Made by a program: the position numbers and the translations under genes. From the NCBI GenBank assembly GCA_003202005.1, contig QJJF01000015.1, positions 1-64,000 of the forward strand: a stretch of 64,000 nt of DNA, written 5' to 3'. Positions 28,541 through 39,593 of the stretch are shown piece after piece. This stretch comes from Williamsia faeni (GTDB lineage Bacteria > Actinomycetota > Actinomycetes > Mycobacteriales > Mycobacteriaceae). Each line of letters opens with the position of its first letter. Within the stretch, counting starts at the first letter, position 1. The notes under the pieces are model-generated. The model was not told where the DNA came from, made no database searches, and saw nothing but the letters and a program-made list of their open reading frames with translations.

Positions 28541-28977
28541 CGCTCTCCTGGCTCGGGAAGTTCGAATTAGCGCAGATTTAACTTACCGGCGCCGGCCCAA
28601 ACGTCGACTCGATGTCAACGACAGATGGCCGCATTGTTTCCTCGAGGTTAATCGGCAACAGTTTCTGCGTGCCTTCGTAACGCGCCAGATCCGCGATACT
28701 GACGTACGCGTTGATCGCATTCACTGCCCGTGAACTGCACTGATTGCATTCAGCCCAACCTCTGACATCACAAATTCCCCACACCAGTCATGGTGACTCC
28801 GTTAAACGAATGGTTAACACAGATCTAACTTATCCATTCGGCAGCCCCCAAATATCGGGCTATTGACTCCATTTCACCCGTTTGCATACGGTGTGCAGGA
28901 CGACGAGGAAAAACGTCGAATCGGTTTCATAAAGCTCACAATTAAGCCGCAAAGGCACGTCAAAGAGGAGCAAGCAT
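28541..28977. promoter_or_regulatory. 437-base AT-rich control region with repeated motifs
   Basis: No gene seen. The segment is clearly lower in GC than its surroundings and separates the Rv3415c-like gene from whiB. The motif CAGATTTAACTTACC at 28573-28587 recurs as CAGATCTAACTTATC at about 28820-28834 (13 of 15 bases the same), one copy next to each divergent gene. A second pair, TTGATCGCATTCA at 28711-28723 and CTGATTGCATTCA at 28740-28752, is spaced 29 bases apart. These could be regulator sites; no known consensus is matched. Confidence 0.45.
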
Positions 28978-29274
28978 ATGCCTCAACCAAACCACCTCCC
29001 AGGACCCAACGCCGACGTCTGGGATTGGCAGATGAAGGGCCTGTGCCGCGGAATCGACTCGTCGATGTTCTTCCACCCGGACGGCGAACGCGGACGGGCC
29101 AGGGCCCAACGTGAGCGTCGTGCAAAGGAACTCTGCCACCAGTGCCCGGTCGTAGCGCACTGCCGTGAACACGCACTGGCCGTGGCAGAGCCCTATGGGA
29201 TCTGGGGCGGACTCTCCGAGTCCGAGCGTGGGATCTTGATGAAGCGCGGCGTCGGACGCCGCATCGCGAGCTGA
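28978..29274 (+). CDS. whiB3: WhiB-family iron-sulfur regulator (WhiB3-like)
   Basis: Redox-sensing transcription factor binding a 4Fe-4S cluster through four cysteines, here Cys23, Cys53, Cys56 and Cys62 (CxxC and CxxxxxC spacing). The GIWGG turn at 74-78 and the basic tail LMKRGVGRR form the sigma- and DNA-contacting end. 98 residues, start ATG 28978 with GAGGAG eight bases upstream. The position beside groEL1 and the Rv3415c-like gene matches M. tuberculosis whiB3, which controls lipid synthesis and redox balance; the same role is inferred. Confidence 0.93.
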   Translation: MPQPNHLPGPNADVWDWQMKGLCRGIDSSMFFHPDGERGRARAQRERRAKELCHQCPVVAHCREHALAVAEPYGIWGGLSESERGILMKRGVGRRIAS

Positions 29275-29399
29275 GAGCCGCGACGGCACCCACAAGTGAA
29301 CAGCAGACAACATCGTGATGTCGGCTAATTGAAATCAGTCTGAATACAATTCTTTTCAGTGTGGTTTCAGTGGAATATCAAATCAGAACCAGACAAAAC

Positions 29400-29435
29400 A
29401 ACGGTGCCCCGGCTGATTCCAGCCGGGGCACCGTT
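29400..29435 (-). terminator. Rho-independent terminator after groEL
   Basis: Fifteen perfect base pairs (29400-29414 with 29421-29435; arm ACGGTGCCCCGGCT) around a 6-base loop, followed on the minus strand by TTGTTTTGTC. It lies 36 bases beyond the groEL stop. It may also stop whiB transcripts arriving from the plus strand. Confidence 0.92.
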
Positions 29436-29470
29436 GTCGATCGGGGCTCCAATGCCCCTGCGTTCACGAA

Positions 29471-31183
<1,713 letters not shown>

Positions 31184-31212
31184 TCAGGTTCGATTGCTCG
31201 AGACCCGGTGAA

Positions 31213-31512
31213 TTACTTGGAGACGACTGCCAGCACGTCACGCGCGGACAGGATCAGGTACTCCTGGCCGGAGTACTTGATCTCGGTGCCGCCGTACTTG
31301 CTGTAGATGACGGTGTCGCCTTCTTTGACGTCGACCGGGATCCGGTTGCCCTGCTCGTTCACGCGTCCTTCGCCAACGGCGACAACGGTGCCTTCCTGCG
31401 GCTTTTCTTTCGCCGTTTCCGGGATGACCAGGCCGGACGCGGTCGTCGTTTCGGCCTCGATGGCCTGGACGAGGATCTTGTCCTCAAGCGGCTTGATGTT
31501 CACGCTCGCCAC
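31213..31512 (-). CDS. groES: 10-kDa co-chaperonin GroES
   Basis: Lid of the GroEL chamber, 99 residues. Mobile loop and roof regions are in [27 protein letters not shown], with the end [20 protein letters not shown] as in mycobacteria. Start GTG 31512 with GGAGGG nine bases upstream. First gene of the groES-groEL1 operon. Confidence 0.98.
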   Translation of the reverse strand: MASVNIKPLEDKILVQAIEAETTTASGLVIPETAKEKPQEGTVVAVGEGRVNEQGNRIPVDVKEGDTVIYSKYGGTEIKYSGQEYLILSARDVLAVVSK

Positions 31513-31633
31513 GATGTGAGCCCTCCACTTTCGGGGTAGTTCGGGTCCGAAGCGGACCCGTAGGTGTATTGCACGTATACGGCGCCTGGATCGGTCCCGT
31601 CGTCGCGGGTGCCGGAACCGAACTGGGTGCCGA

Positions 31634-31665
31634 CTAGCACTCTATACATGCGAGTGCCAGCACTC
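31634..31665 (-). promoter_or_regulatory. CIRCE (HrcA) operator and promoter of groES-groEL1
   Basis: CTAGCACTC (31634-31642), nine spacer bases, GAGTGCCAG (31652-31660) matches the HrcA operator TTAGCACTC-N9-GAGTGCTAA with three changes. A second palindrome GAGTGC-CA-GCACTC (31652-31665) shares its right arm. On the minus strand TTGAGT then, 17 bases on, TAGAGT make a plausible -35/-10 pair inside the operator, so HrcA would block polymerase and heat would release it. Confidence 0.88.
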
Positions 31666-31687
31666 AAGGCCCGAGGGTGCAAGTGTC

Positions 31688-33166
31688 TCAAGCTGCGACC
31701 GCCAACGTCCGCCGTCGACCGGCGAGGATCACGCCGACCGAGGTCACCAGGGCGACCACTGTCAGGATGGCGATCACCGTGATCGCCGGGACCATCCCGC
31801 CGATGAGTTCCCCCGGCGCACCGGGTTCGGAACTGCGCAGCATCGCCGTGGTCACCGCCATCATCAGAGCACCGCCGATCTGGGTGCTGGTGTTCACCAG
31901 GCCGGATGCCAGGCCCTGCTCCTCATCGGCGACACCTGCCGTGGCCTGCGAGTTCACCGAGGGAAAGGTGACCGCAAAACCCGCCCCGAGGAAAAGCACC
32001 GTGGGTAGCAGGAAGACCACATAGTTCATCCCGGGCTCTACCTGCAGGAACCACAGGTAGCCGATCAGGAAGGCCACGAACCCACCCGAGATCAGGAGTT
32101 TGGTGTCGACGCGGTCGAGCACCCGATCCATGAACAACGCACTGGCCACGACCAGGATCCCGGCCGGCAGGAAGCCCAGCGCCATCTGCATCGGCGACCA
32201 ACCCAGTGAATCCTGGAGGTAGAGCGTGACCACGAACTGGAACGCGACGTACCCGCCGAACATCGCGGCGGCCGAGAAGTTGGCGTGGACAAGCGCGATC
32301 GAACGCAGAATCCCGAGCCGCACCAACGGGTGCCGATGGCGTATCTCGATACCCACGAATCCGGCGGCCAGGAGCGCAGCAACCACGAACAAAATGATCG
32401 TCGCCGGCGCCAGCCATCCCACTTCGGGAGCCTGGACCACGGCGTACACCAGGGTGAGCAGCGCCGCGGTGGACGTGATCGCACCGAGCGCGTCGAATTG
32501 CGACCAACTGAAGTTCGTCGGCGCCGACTTCGGGATCACCCTGGCACCGACAACCAGGAGCAGCAGCGCCACCGGACCCGGGAAGATCAACGTTGCACGC
32601 CAGGACAATTCGGTGAGCAATCCACCGAACACCAGGCCGAGCGAAAATCCGCTGGCACCGCAGACGGTGTAGATGGACAACGCCTTGTTACGGGCGGGGC
32701 CCTCGGTAAATGTGGTGGTGATGATCGACAGCCCGGCCGGAACCGTGAACGCAGCGGCCACACCTTTGACGAACCTCAGGGCGATGATCAAACTGTTGAT
32801 CTCGGTGGCCGCGCTGATCACCGAGGCCACACCGAACACCGCGAGGGCGGTCAGGAACACCTTCCGTCTGCCGAGCAGGTCGCTCGCGCGGCCGCCGAGC
32901 AGGAGCAGACCGCCGTATCCCAGCACGTAGGCACTGACGATCCATTGCAGTTGCGATTGGTCCATGCCGAGGTCGGACCCCATGGACGGCAGGGCAACCC
33001 CCACCATCGAGACGTCGAGTCCGTCGAGGAACAGTGCTCCCGCGAGGACAACCAGAAGTAGCCAGGTCTTTCGGCTCCACCCACCGGCAGAGGTCACTTG
33101 GTCGGGCGGCGCTCCGAAATCGGTGAGCCGCGGTTGCGCAGTCTTTCGGTTCAGGTCAACAGACAT
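31688..33166 (-). CDS. MFS drug efflux transporter (DHA family)
   Basis: Major facilitator with about 14 membrane segments, 492 residues from ATG 33166 (an ATG at 33190 would give 500). Family motifs: LDGLDVSMVGVALPSM (motif C1-like start of the DHA2 group) and LLLLGGRASDLLGRRKVF (motif A, GGRxxDxxGRR). It probably exports drugs or toxic organics by proton antiport. A MarR regulator is encoded divergently with overlapping promoters, which suggests ligand-relieved repression. The start is uncertain because neither ATG has a good ribosome site. Confidence 0.9.
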   Translation of the reverse strand: MSVDLNRKTAQPRLTDFGAPPDQVTSAGGWSRKTWLLLVVLAGALFLDGLDVSMVGVALPSMGSDLGMDQSQLQWIVSAYVLGYGGLLLLGGRASDLLGRRKVFLTALAVFGVASVISAATEINSLIIALRFVKGVAAAFTVPAGLSIITTTFTEGPARNKALSIYTVCGASGFSLGLVFGGLLTELSWRATLIFPGPVALLLLVVGARVIPKSAPTNFSWSQFDALGAITSTAALLTLVYAVVQAPEVGWLAPATIILFVVAALLAAGFVGIEIRHRHPLVRLGILRSIALVHANFSAAAMFGGYVAFQFVVTLYLQDSLGWSPMQMALGFLPAGILVVASALFMDRVLDRVDTKLLISGGFVAFLIGYLWFLQVEPGMNYVVFLLPTVLFLGAGFAVTFPSVNSQATAGVADEEQGLASGLVNTSTQIGGALMMAVTTAMLRSSEPGAPGELIGGMVPAITVIAILTVVALVTSVGVILAGRRRTLAVAA

Positions 33167-33178
33167 GGGAGAAACTAT

Positions 33179-33251
33179 ATGCACTTGCATCTTATCTGTC
33201 TACATAAACTGCGTATACATTTAATGTCATTGCATGTGATAGACTGCGACC
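33179..33251. promoter_or_regulatory. Overlapping divergent promoters with a palindromic operator candidate
   Basis: On the minus strand ATGACA (33225-33230), a 17-base spacer and TTATGT (33202-33207) form a good promoter for the MFS gene. On the plus strand TAGACT (33240-33245) lies 6 bases before the marR ATG, which suggests a leaderless message. ATGCA-CT-TGCAT (33179-33190) is a perfect inverted repeat at the predicted MFS transcript start and is a candidate MarR site. Confidence 0.5.
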
Positions 33252-33695
33252 ATGTCCCACCCGCACCGAAGCGACGACGAGCTGGCCCAGGCCTGGCAGG
33301 CGCTGTCGGTGCGCTATCACAGACTGCAGTGCGACCTCGACCGCGAACTACAAGCCAGTCAACAGATCTCGAGCAGCGAGTTCGAAGTCCTCGAACTCCT
33401 CGCCAGCGCCGACAACTGCAAGTTGCGGATGAGTGAACTGTCCCGCCAGGTCCATTTGAGCCAGAGCGCGTTGTCCCGACTGGTGTCCGGCCTGGAGAAG
33501 GACGGACTTGTCGAGCGGACGATGTGCACCAACGACCGCCGGTCGGTATTCACCGAACTGACCGGTTCCGGCCGCACGCGATACGAGGCCGCGAAACCGG
33601 TACAACGCGCCATCCTCCGCGCCGAGGCCGGCGAGGACGGTTCCGGATCACTGTGCGGTGCAGCAGAACTGGATACGCCTGCCAAGTCTCGATAG
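33252..33695 (+). CDS. MarR-family transcriptional regulator
   Basis: 147-residue winged-helix regulator. The core is ISSSEFEVLELLASADNCKLRMSELSRQVHLSQSALSRLVSGLEKDGLVERTMCTNDRRSVFTELTGSGR, with recognition helix SQSALSRLVSGLEKDG and wing NDRRSVFTELT. The last 25 residues (AEAGEDGSGSLCGAAELDTPAKSR) do not form the long dimer helix usual in the family, so the C-terminus may be altered. It is divergent from the MFS exporter, its likely target. Confidence 0.88.
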   Translation: MSHPHRSDDELAQAWQALSVRYHRLQCDLDRELQASQQISSSEFEVLELLASADNCKLRMSELSRQVHLSQSALSRLVSGLEKDGLVERTMCTNDRRSVFTELTGSGRTRYEAAKPVQRAILRAEAGEDGSGSLCGAAELDTPAKSR

Positions 33696-33708
33696 CGGCG
33701 CCTCCCGA

Positions 33709-34566
33709 TCAGCGCCGCCGAGCGACCACAAGTAGTTCAACACCGGGTAGTTCGATCCCATCGGCGTTCTGATACTCGACGACGGAATCTCGTAGCCTGC
33801 CGCGCAGCGACTCCCTGACCTCGGGCGCCAAATTTTTCACGATCGCGACAACCGGTCCCGATATTGCCGTGATATGGCCCCACCATTGCTCGAAATCTTC
33901 TGCGACATAGGGATTATCGACGTCAGTGAGCGTCACGTCCAGAAATCCTGCCCCGTCGACCAATCCGGTCAGCGCGGACTTGTCGGCGAGTGAAAACGGT
34001 CCGGGGACACCCGGTGGTGGTACCTCGATACCCAACTCGGTGGCAACGGCATCCAACATCAGGCCGAGCCAGGGGTTCCTGTCTCGCGCCGCCCAGACCG
34101 AGACAGCCATCCGGCCACCGGGTTTCAGCACACGATGAATCTCGGTGAGAGCGCGTCCGGGGTCGACCGCGAACATCAGCCCCTCCCGGCAGAGCACCGC
34201 ATCAAAAGTGCCATCGGGCATCTCGATCTGTTCGATGTCGAGCACTGCGGTCGCGACATTGGTGACACCCAATTGCCTTGTCCGGTTGACCGCGACCTCA
34301 ACCATGTCGGGTGCCACATCAGACATCGTGACCATCCCGTCCGGACCTACCTGCCGCGCTGCCGCGATACCCGCGGCACCGGTTCCGCAGGCGAGTTCGA
34401 GGACTCGATCTCCGGGGGACAGGGCGAGCCCGTCGAGCATGAGCCCGGCAACACCCGATCCGCGTTCCTCGATGTCATCGACCTGCGCGGCCCATCCTGC
34501 GGCCACCGAGTTCCACACCGCATGGACCTGATTGCGCAACGGACCGATATCTTCGTGCTCGCTCAT
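33709..34566 (-). CDS. Class I SAM-dependent methyltransferase
   Basis: 285 residues from ATG 34566, with GGGAGG five bases upstream. The SAM-binding motif I is VLELACGTGAAGIAAA, followed by motif II VTMSDVAPDMVEVA and post-motif FDAVLCREGLMFAVD; the Methyltransf_11/UbiE-like fold. The substrate cannot be predicted. It converges with marR, with 13 bases between stops, and precedes tsaD by about 100 bases on the same strand. Confidence 0.88.
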   Translation of the reverse strand: MSEHEDIGPLRNQVHAVWNSVAAGWAAQVDDIEERGSGVAGLMLDGLALSPGDRVLELACGTGAAGIAAARQVGPDGMVTMSDVAPDMVEVAVNRTRQLGVTNVATAVLDIEQIEMPDGTFDAVLCREGLMFAVDPGRALTEIHRVLKPGGRMAVSVWAARDRNPWLGLMLDAVATELGIEVPPPGVPGPFSLADKSALTGLVDGAGFLDVTLTDVDNPYVAEDFEQWWGHITAISGPVVAIVKNLAPEVRESLRGRLRDSVVEYQNADGIELPGVELLVVARRR

Positions 34567-34665
34567 CGTGGCCTCCCGCCGACTACACGAGAATGCGCCC
34601 AATCGGCGTTGTTGTCACGGATCCGGTGGCACAAATGTCTCCGCTATGGACTGACCGTTGGTGGT

Positions 34666-35693
<1,028 letters not shown>

Positions 35694-35697
<4 letters not shown>

Positions 35698-36173
35698 TGC
35701 GAATCTCCCGACTGTGTCGTGTCACCGATCGCCGGGCGTCGCATGGTGTACGCATCGGCGCCACTGGGCTGATAGTAACCACGGCGAACGCCGATCTCGT
35801 CGAATCCGTTGCGGCGATACAGATTGATGGCGGTCTCGTTGTCGGTCCGGACTTCGAGGAACACCGGCGCCTTTCGGCTGTCCGCGATCTCGAGCAATGT
35901 CGCGAGCAATGCCCGACCGTGCCCACGGCCCTGGAATTCCGGGTCGACGGCGATGGTGTGGATCTCGCACTCCAGGTCACCGTCGAGCCCGAGCACGGAG
36001 ATCCCGGCATAGCCGATCAATGTCTCGCCGTCTCGCACTGCGAAGTAATGATTATGTGGCGCAAGGATTTCCGAACGGAATGCCTCGGCGGGCCACGGCG
36101 AATCCCCCGCGAACAGCAGCGCTTCGATCCTGGCGCATCGAGCCGAATCCCGGGCGACGAGCGGACCGATCAT
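35694..36173 (-). CDS. rimI: Ribosomal protein alanine N-acetyltransferase RimI
   Basis: GNAT acetyltransferase, 159 residues, expected to acetylate the N-terminus of ribosomal protein S18 or related substrates. Acetyl-CoA site is [16 protein letters not shown] (Q/RxxGxG/A); the end [31 protein letters not shown] is standard for RimI. It overlaps both tsaB and tsaD by ATGA junctions, the usual arrangement in actinobacteria. Confidence 0.95.
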
Positions 36174-36835
36174 TTCTTCCGGTCCTTGAGTTCCACGGCG
36201 TCGGGACGGCGGAGATACAACGGGATCAACGGTTTCGGAGCAACACCCGACAACAGGTCGGGCAATGCCACCGACACGAGCCCCACCGCGGTCGGTGCGG
36301 TCGGGGTGAGCACCGGGTATTCGAAAAGGCTTGTGTGACTCGGTGAGCCCGCGCTTGCGTCGATCGACTCACCGACCAGGCCGGCACCTAGTTCGGCCGG
36401 CGCCACCACGTCGGGCCCGTGGGTCCGGACGCCCTGGGAATAGCGCGCCCAGTAGACCTCGCGACGACGGGCATCGGTCACCACCAGCAGCGAGGCGACA
36501 TCGGTGGCCTGCGCAGCGATGGCGTCGAGTGAACACACCCCGTGGACCGGCAAACCCAGCGCGTCACCGAACGCGGCGCCGGTGGCCAGGCCCACGCGCA
36601 ATCCGGTGAAGGGTCCGGGGCCCTGACCGACAACCACGGCATCGAGATCGGATCGCGCCAGCCCGGCCTCGTCGAGGCATTCCAGGATTCTGGTGGTGAG
36701 GATCTCGGCGTGACCACGCGTTGTCACCTCGCTGCGCTGCGCGCGGACCGTGGGCGCCTCACCTATTTCTGCGGTCACTTCAACGATCCCGGTCACAACC
36801 TCGGGAGTGGCGGTATCGATGGCGAGCACAAGCAC
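36170..36835 (-). CDS. tsaB: TsaB, partner of TsaD in t6A synthesis
   Basis: 221-residue ASKHA-fold protein that dimerises with TsaD. N-terminus LVLAIDTATPEVVTGIV and the conserved DAVVVGQGPGPFTGLRVGLATGAAFGDAL mark the family. Start GTG 36835. It lies 103 bases after tsaE, a gap that carries a long inverted repeat. Confidence 0.94.
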   Translation of the reverse strand: MLVLAIDTATPEVVTGIVEVTAEIGEAPTVRAQRSEVTTRGHAEILTTRILECLDEAGLARSDLDAVVVGQGPGPFTGLRVGLATGAAFGDALGLPVHGVCSLDAIAAQATDVASLLVVTDARRREVYWARYSQGVRTHGPDVVAPAELGAGLVGESIDASAGSPSHTSLFEYPVLTPTAPTAVGLVSVALPDLLSGVAPKPLIPLYLRRPDAVELKDRKK

Positions 36836-36849
36836 GATGAGCCAGCCTA

Positions 36850-36930
36850 CCCGCCTCCCGATGATGTGCGGTTTTGGCGCAACTCACCTGGGCTTTTGTT
36901 CGCCAAAACACCACACCATCGGGGGGCGGG
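36850..36930. repeat. Long imperfect inverted repeat between tsaE and tsaB
   Basis: The 30 bases 36850-36879 pair with 36901-36930 at 26 positions, around a 21-base loop. It fills most of the tsaE-tsaB gap and would form a very stable hairpin in RNA or DNA. The loop side TTTTGGCGAACA...CAGGT resembles the loop of the hairpin at 11389-11439, so both may belong to one family of intergenic repeats. Confidence 0.7.
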
Positions 36931-36938
36931 AGCGTGGG

Positions 36939-37388
36939 TCAGTCGGTGATCCAGCCGTAGGTTGCGGTGCGTTCGTCGGTGTCGACGTCGCGGGACAGCC
37001 GGACCAGCAGATGCCGGCGGCTCAACCGTTCGGCCACACCCTCACCCCATTCGACCACCACCACCGAATCGTCGAGGTCGGTGTCGAGGTCGAGTGCGTC
37101 GAGCTCGTCGAGGCCGCCGAGGCGGTAGGCATCGACGTGGATCATGCCCGGCCGACCATCGGCACCTGCCCGGTGCTGACGGGCGATGATGAACGTCGGC
37201 GACGACACCCGCCCGATAACCCCGAGTCCGGCACCGATACCGCGGGCCAGCGCGGTTTTACCGGCTCCGAGCGGTCCGTCGAGGATCACCACGTCACCGG
37301 CGGCGAGGTCTGCCGCGAGTTCGCGGCCGAACGCCTCCGTGTCGGCGACGTCCGGCAGGGTGCACTGGTGTGGCAAAACCGGGTTCAT
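36939..37388 (-). CDS. tsaE: TsaE, ATPase of the t6A system
   Basis: 149-residue P-loop ATPase that resets the TsaBD complex. Walker A is GPLGAGKTALARGIG, followed by SSPTFIIARQH and the acidic VVVVEWGEGVAERL. Start ATG 37388 overlaps the stop of the upstream hydrolase gene (ATGA); a longer frame up to 37493 is antisense-like and has no family match. Confidence 0.95.
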   Translation of the reverse strand: MNPVLPHQCTLPDVADTEAFGRELAADLAAGDVVILDGPLGAGKTALARGIGAGLGVIGRVSSPTFIIARQHRAGADGRPGMIHVDAYRLGGLDELDALDLDTDLDDSVVVVEWGEGVAERLSRRHLLVRLSRDVDTDERTATYGWITD

Positions 37389-38434
37389 GACTGCCAGACC
37401 CGCTCGACCAGCGTCTCGATGGCGTCGGTGATGACGTCCGGGTTCTCCAGCATCACCATGTGCCCGCAATCGGCGATCCCGACCAGCTCGCATCCTGGAC
37501 CCAACCGGTTGTGGAGCTCGACCGAGTTCGGCAACGGCGTCACCTTGTCCTCATAGCCGCAGGCAACAAGAGTGGGAATCCCGGAAAGGACTGCGAGTCC
37601 GGAGGTTTCATCGTGTTCCTCGAGTGCGCGCAGGAAATTGACGACGGTGTCGATCCGGGTCCGCTGGATGACCGACTCCACGAACTCACTCACCGCCGGC
37701 GAATGAAACGTCGAACCGAAACTTCCGGCCGTCAACACCGGCGCCATCAGCATCCTGGTCAACCCGCGGCCGGCTTCCACCGCACGCGGCGCGCGCCGGA
37801 CGGACGTCCGGAATGCGTCGACCAGCGGATTCTGCAGGCCGCGTCCCAGCCCCACTTCCGCGATGCCGTGCGCCGCCGACGCGACCAGCCCGACACCGAG
37901 CACCCTGGATCCGAACAGTTCCGGTCGACGGCTCGCCAGTGCCATGACCGCCATCCCGCCCATCGAATGACCCATCAGGACAACAGGACCGGTGGGAACC
38001 ACCGTGCGCAGGACCGCTTCGAGGTCTGCGGCCATCTGGGTGATGGTGCACGACCCGGGCGAGGCCTGTCCGGACTCCCCGTGCCCGCGATGATCGAAGA
38101 AGATCATCCGAACGTCACCGCCCCAACGCTTTTCGAGGTCGCGCCGCTGGAAATGCCAGGTCGACATCCGGAGACAGAATCCGTGAACGAACACCACCGT
38201 CAACGGCGCATCGGCCGGACCGACTTCCCGAACAGCAAGCGGCACACCGTCATCGGCAACCACAATGCTGGCGTGATCGCTGTAGATCAGGCCGAAATCC
38301 TCGATGGAGTTCGGGTCGGGAGTGGTGGGTTTCCTTCGCGTCAGAGAGCGGGCCGCGGCACCGATGGCCACTGCGCCCAGCGTCGCGACACCCGCTGTCC
38401 CGGCCAGGATCTCAAGCCGTCCCGATCGCTCCAT
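37385..38434 (-). CDS. Alpha/beta hydrolase with N-terminal membrane anchor
   Basis: 349 residues. An N-terminal hydrophobic segment (about 9-28) should tether it to the membrane. The hydrolase core shows oxyanion-hole HG in VFVHGFCLRM, FFDHRGHGESG, nucleophile Ser157 in LMGHSMGGMA, and the catalytic histidine in ADCGHMVMLENP. Substrate unknown (lipid or ester). Cotranscribed between alr and tsaE, as in mycobacteria, with 1- to 4-base overlaps on both sides. Confidence 0.9.
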   Translation of the reverse strand: MERSGRLEILAGTAGVATLGAVAIGAAARSLTRRKPTTPDPNSIEDFGLIYSDHASIVVADDGVPLAVREVGPADAPLTVVFVHGFCLRMSTWHFQRRDLEKRWGGDVRMIFFDHRGHGESGQASPGSCTITQMAADLEAVLRTVVPTGPVVLMGHSMGGMAVMALASRRPELFGSRVLGVGLVASAAHGIAEVGLGRGLQNPLVDAFRTSVRRAPRAVEAGRGLTRMLMAPVLTAGSFGSTFHSPAVSEFVESVIQRTRIDTVVNFLRALEEHDETSGLAVLSGIPTLVACGYEDKVTPLPNSVELHNRLGPGCELVGIADCGHMVMLENPDVITDAIETLVERVWQS

Positions 38435-39579
38435 CAGACCACCTCACCGCTGATCGGACCGGAGACGTAGGTGCGGACTGCGCGGCCACGGATCCCCGAG
38501 ACGATCTCGTAGTCGATGGTGCCGATGGATTCTGCCCATTCCAGCGCGGTCGGGCCGTCGCCGGCGCCGGTACCGAACAGCACAGCTCGGTCCCCCGCGC
38601 TCACCCCCGCGGGGTTCTGGCCGAGGTCGACCACCATCTGGTCCATACAGATACGACCCACGTTGCGATACCGATGTCCGTTGATCTGAACGCTCAGCCG
38701 GTTCGACAACAGCCTCGGCACACCGTCTGCGTACCCGGCCGGGAGCAGCGCAACGGTGGTGTCGTTCGGGGCAACCCAGCTGTGGCTGTATGAAACACCT
38801 TGTCCTGCTGGAATCTTCTTGACCGACAGCACCTCGGCCGACAGTGTCATCGCCGGGACCAACCCGAAGTCGCCCAGCTCGGGTATCGGTGAGCGTCCGT
38901 AGACGGCGATTCCGGGACGCACGAGATCGCGGGCCAGATCTGGACGCGTCAGCGTGGCCGCCGAATTCGCTATGTGCCGCACGGCAACCGGAGCCCCCAC
39001 CCGGGCCAGGTCGTCAGCCGCCTCGTCGAGCCGCTCGGCCTGCAGATCGTTGAGCGGATGATCGGGTTCGTCAGCACGCACGAGATGACTCATCACACCG
39101 TGCATGGTGATCACCTGCTCGGCAACGGCTTTTGCCAGCGCATCCCTGGTGTCGTCCCATTCGGTGATGTGCACGCCATTGCGGGCCAGACCCGTGTCGA
39201 CCTTCACCGTCACCGACGCGGTGCGTCCGGCGGCACGCGCCGCGGCCACCACCGCATCGAGCTCCCGGGAGGAAGAGACGCCCAGTTGGACATCGGCCTC
39301 GATGGCCGAGCCGAAGTCGGCATTGCCGCCGTGCAACCAGGCGAGCACCGGCGCGGTGATGCCGGCGCGGCGCAGTTCGAGCGCCTCGCCGATCGTTGTC
39401 ACACCCAGCTGGGCGGCACCCGCGGCCAGGGCAGCGCGCCCGACCTCGACCGCGCCGTGGCCGTAACCATCGGCCTTCACCACGGCGACGATCTCGGCGC
39501 TGGTGTGCGCGCGCAGGACGCCGATGTTGTGCGACACCGCTGAAAGGTCGATCCGTGCTTCGAGTGCCGGAGTGTTCAT
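38434..39579 (-). CDS. alr: Alanine racemase
   Basis: PLP enzyme making D-alanine for peptidoglycan, 381 residues from ATG 39579. PLP lysine Lys35 in VAVVKADGYGHGAVEVG; catalytic tyrosine region VSYSHSWVAPNDTTVALLPAGYADG; metal-independent C-terminal beta domain RICMDQMVVDLG. It precedes the hydrolase gene (stop and start share one base) and follows nnr by 14 bases. Confidence 0.97.
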   Translation of the reverse strand: MNTPALEARIDLSAVSHNIGVLRAHTSAEIVAVVKADGYGHGAVEVGRAALAAGAAQLGVTTIGEALELRRAGITAPVLAWLHGGNADFGSAIEADVQLGVSSSRELDAVVAAARAAGRTASVTVKVDTGLARNGVHITEWDDTRDALAKAVAEQVITMHGVMSHLVRADEPDHPLNDLQAERLDEAADDLARVGAPVAVRHIANSAATLTRPDLARDLVRPGIAVYGRSPIPELGDFGLVPAMTLSAEVLSVKKIPAGQGVSYSHSWVAPNDTTVALLPAGYADGVPRLLSNRLSVQINGHRYRNVGRICMDQMVVDLGQNPAGVSAGDRAVLFGTGAGDGPTALEWAESIGTIDYEIVSGIRGRAVRTYVSGPISGEVV

Positions 39580-39593
39580 CACGTCCCATTCTT

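Noticed and set aside
36939-37493. Longer tsaE reading frame starting 105 bases upstream
   Set aside because: The extra residues are Arg/His/Gly-rich antisense-like sequence inside the hydrolase gene; the ATG at 37388 overlaps that gene's stop and fits the family length.
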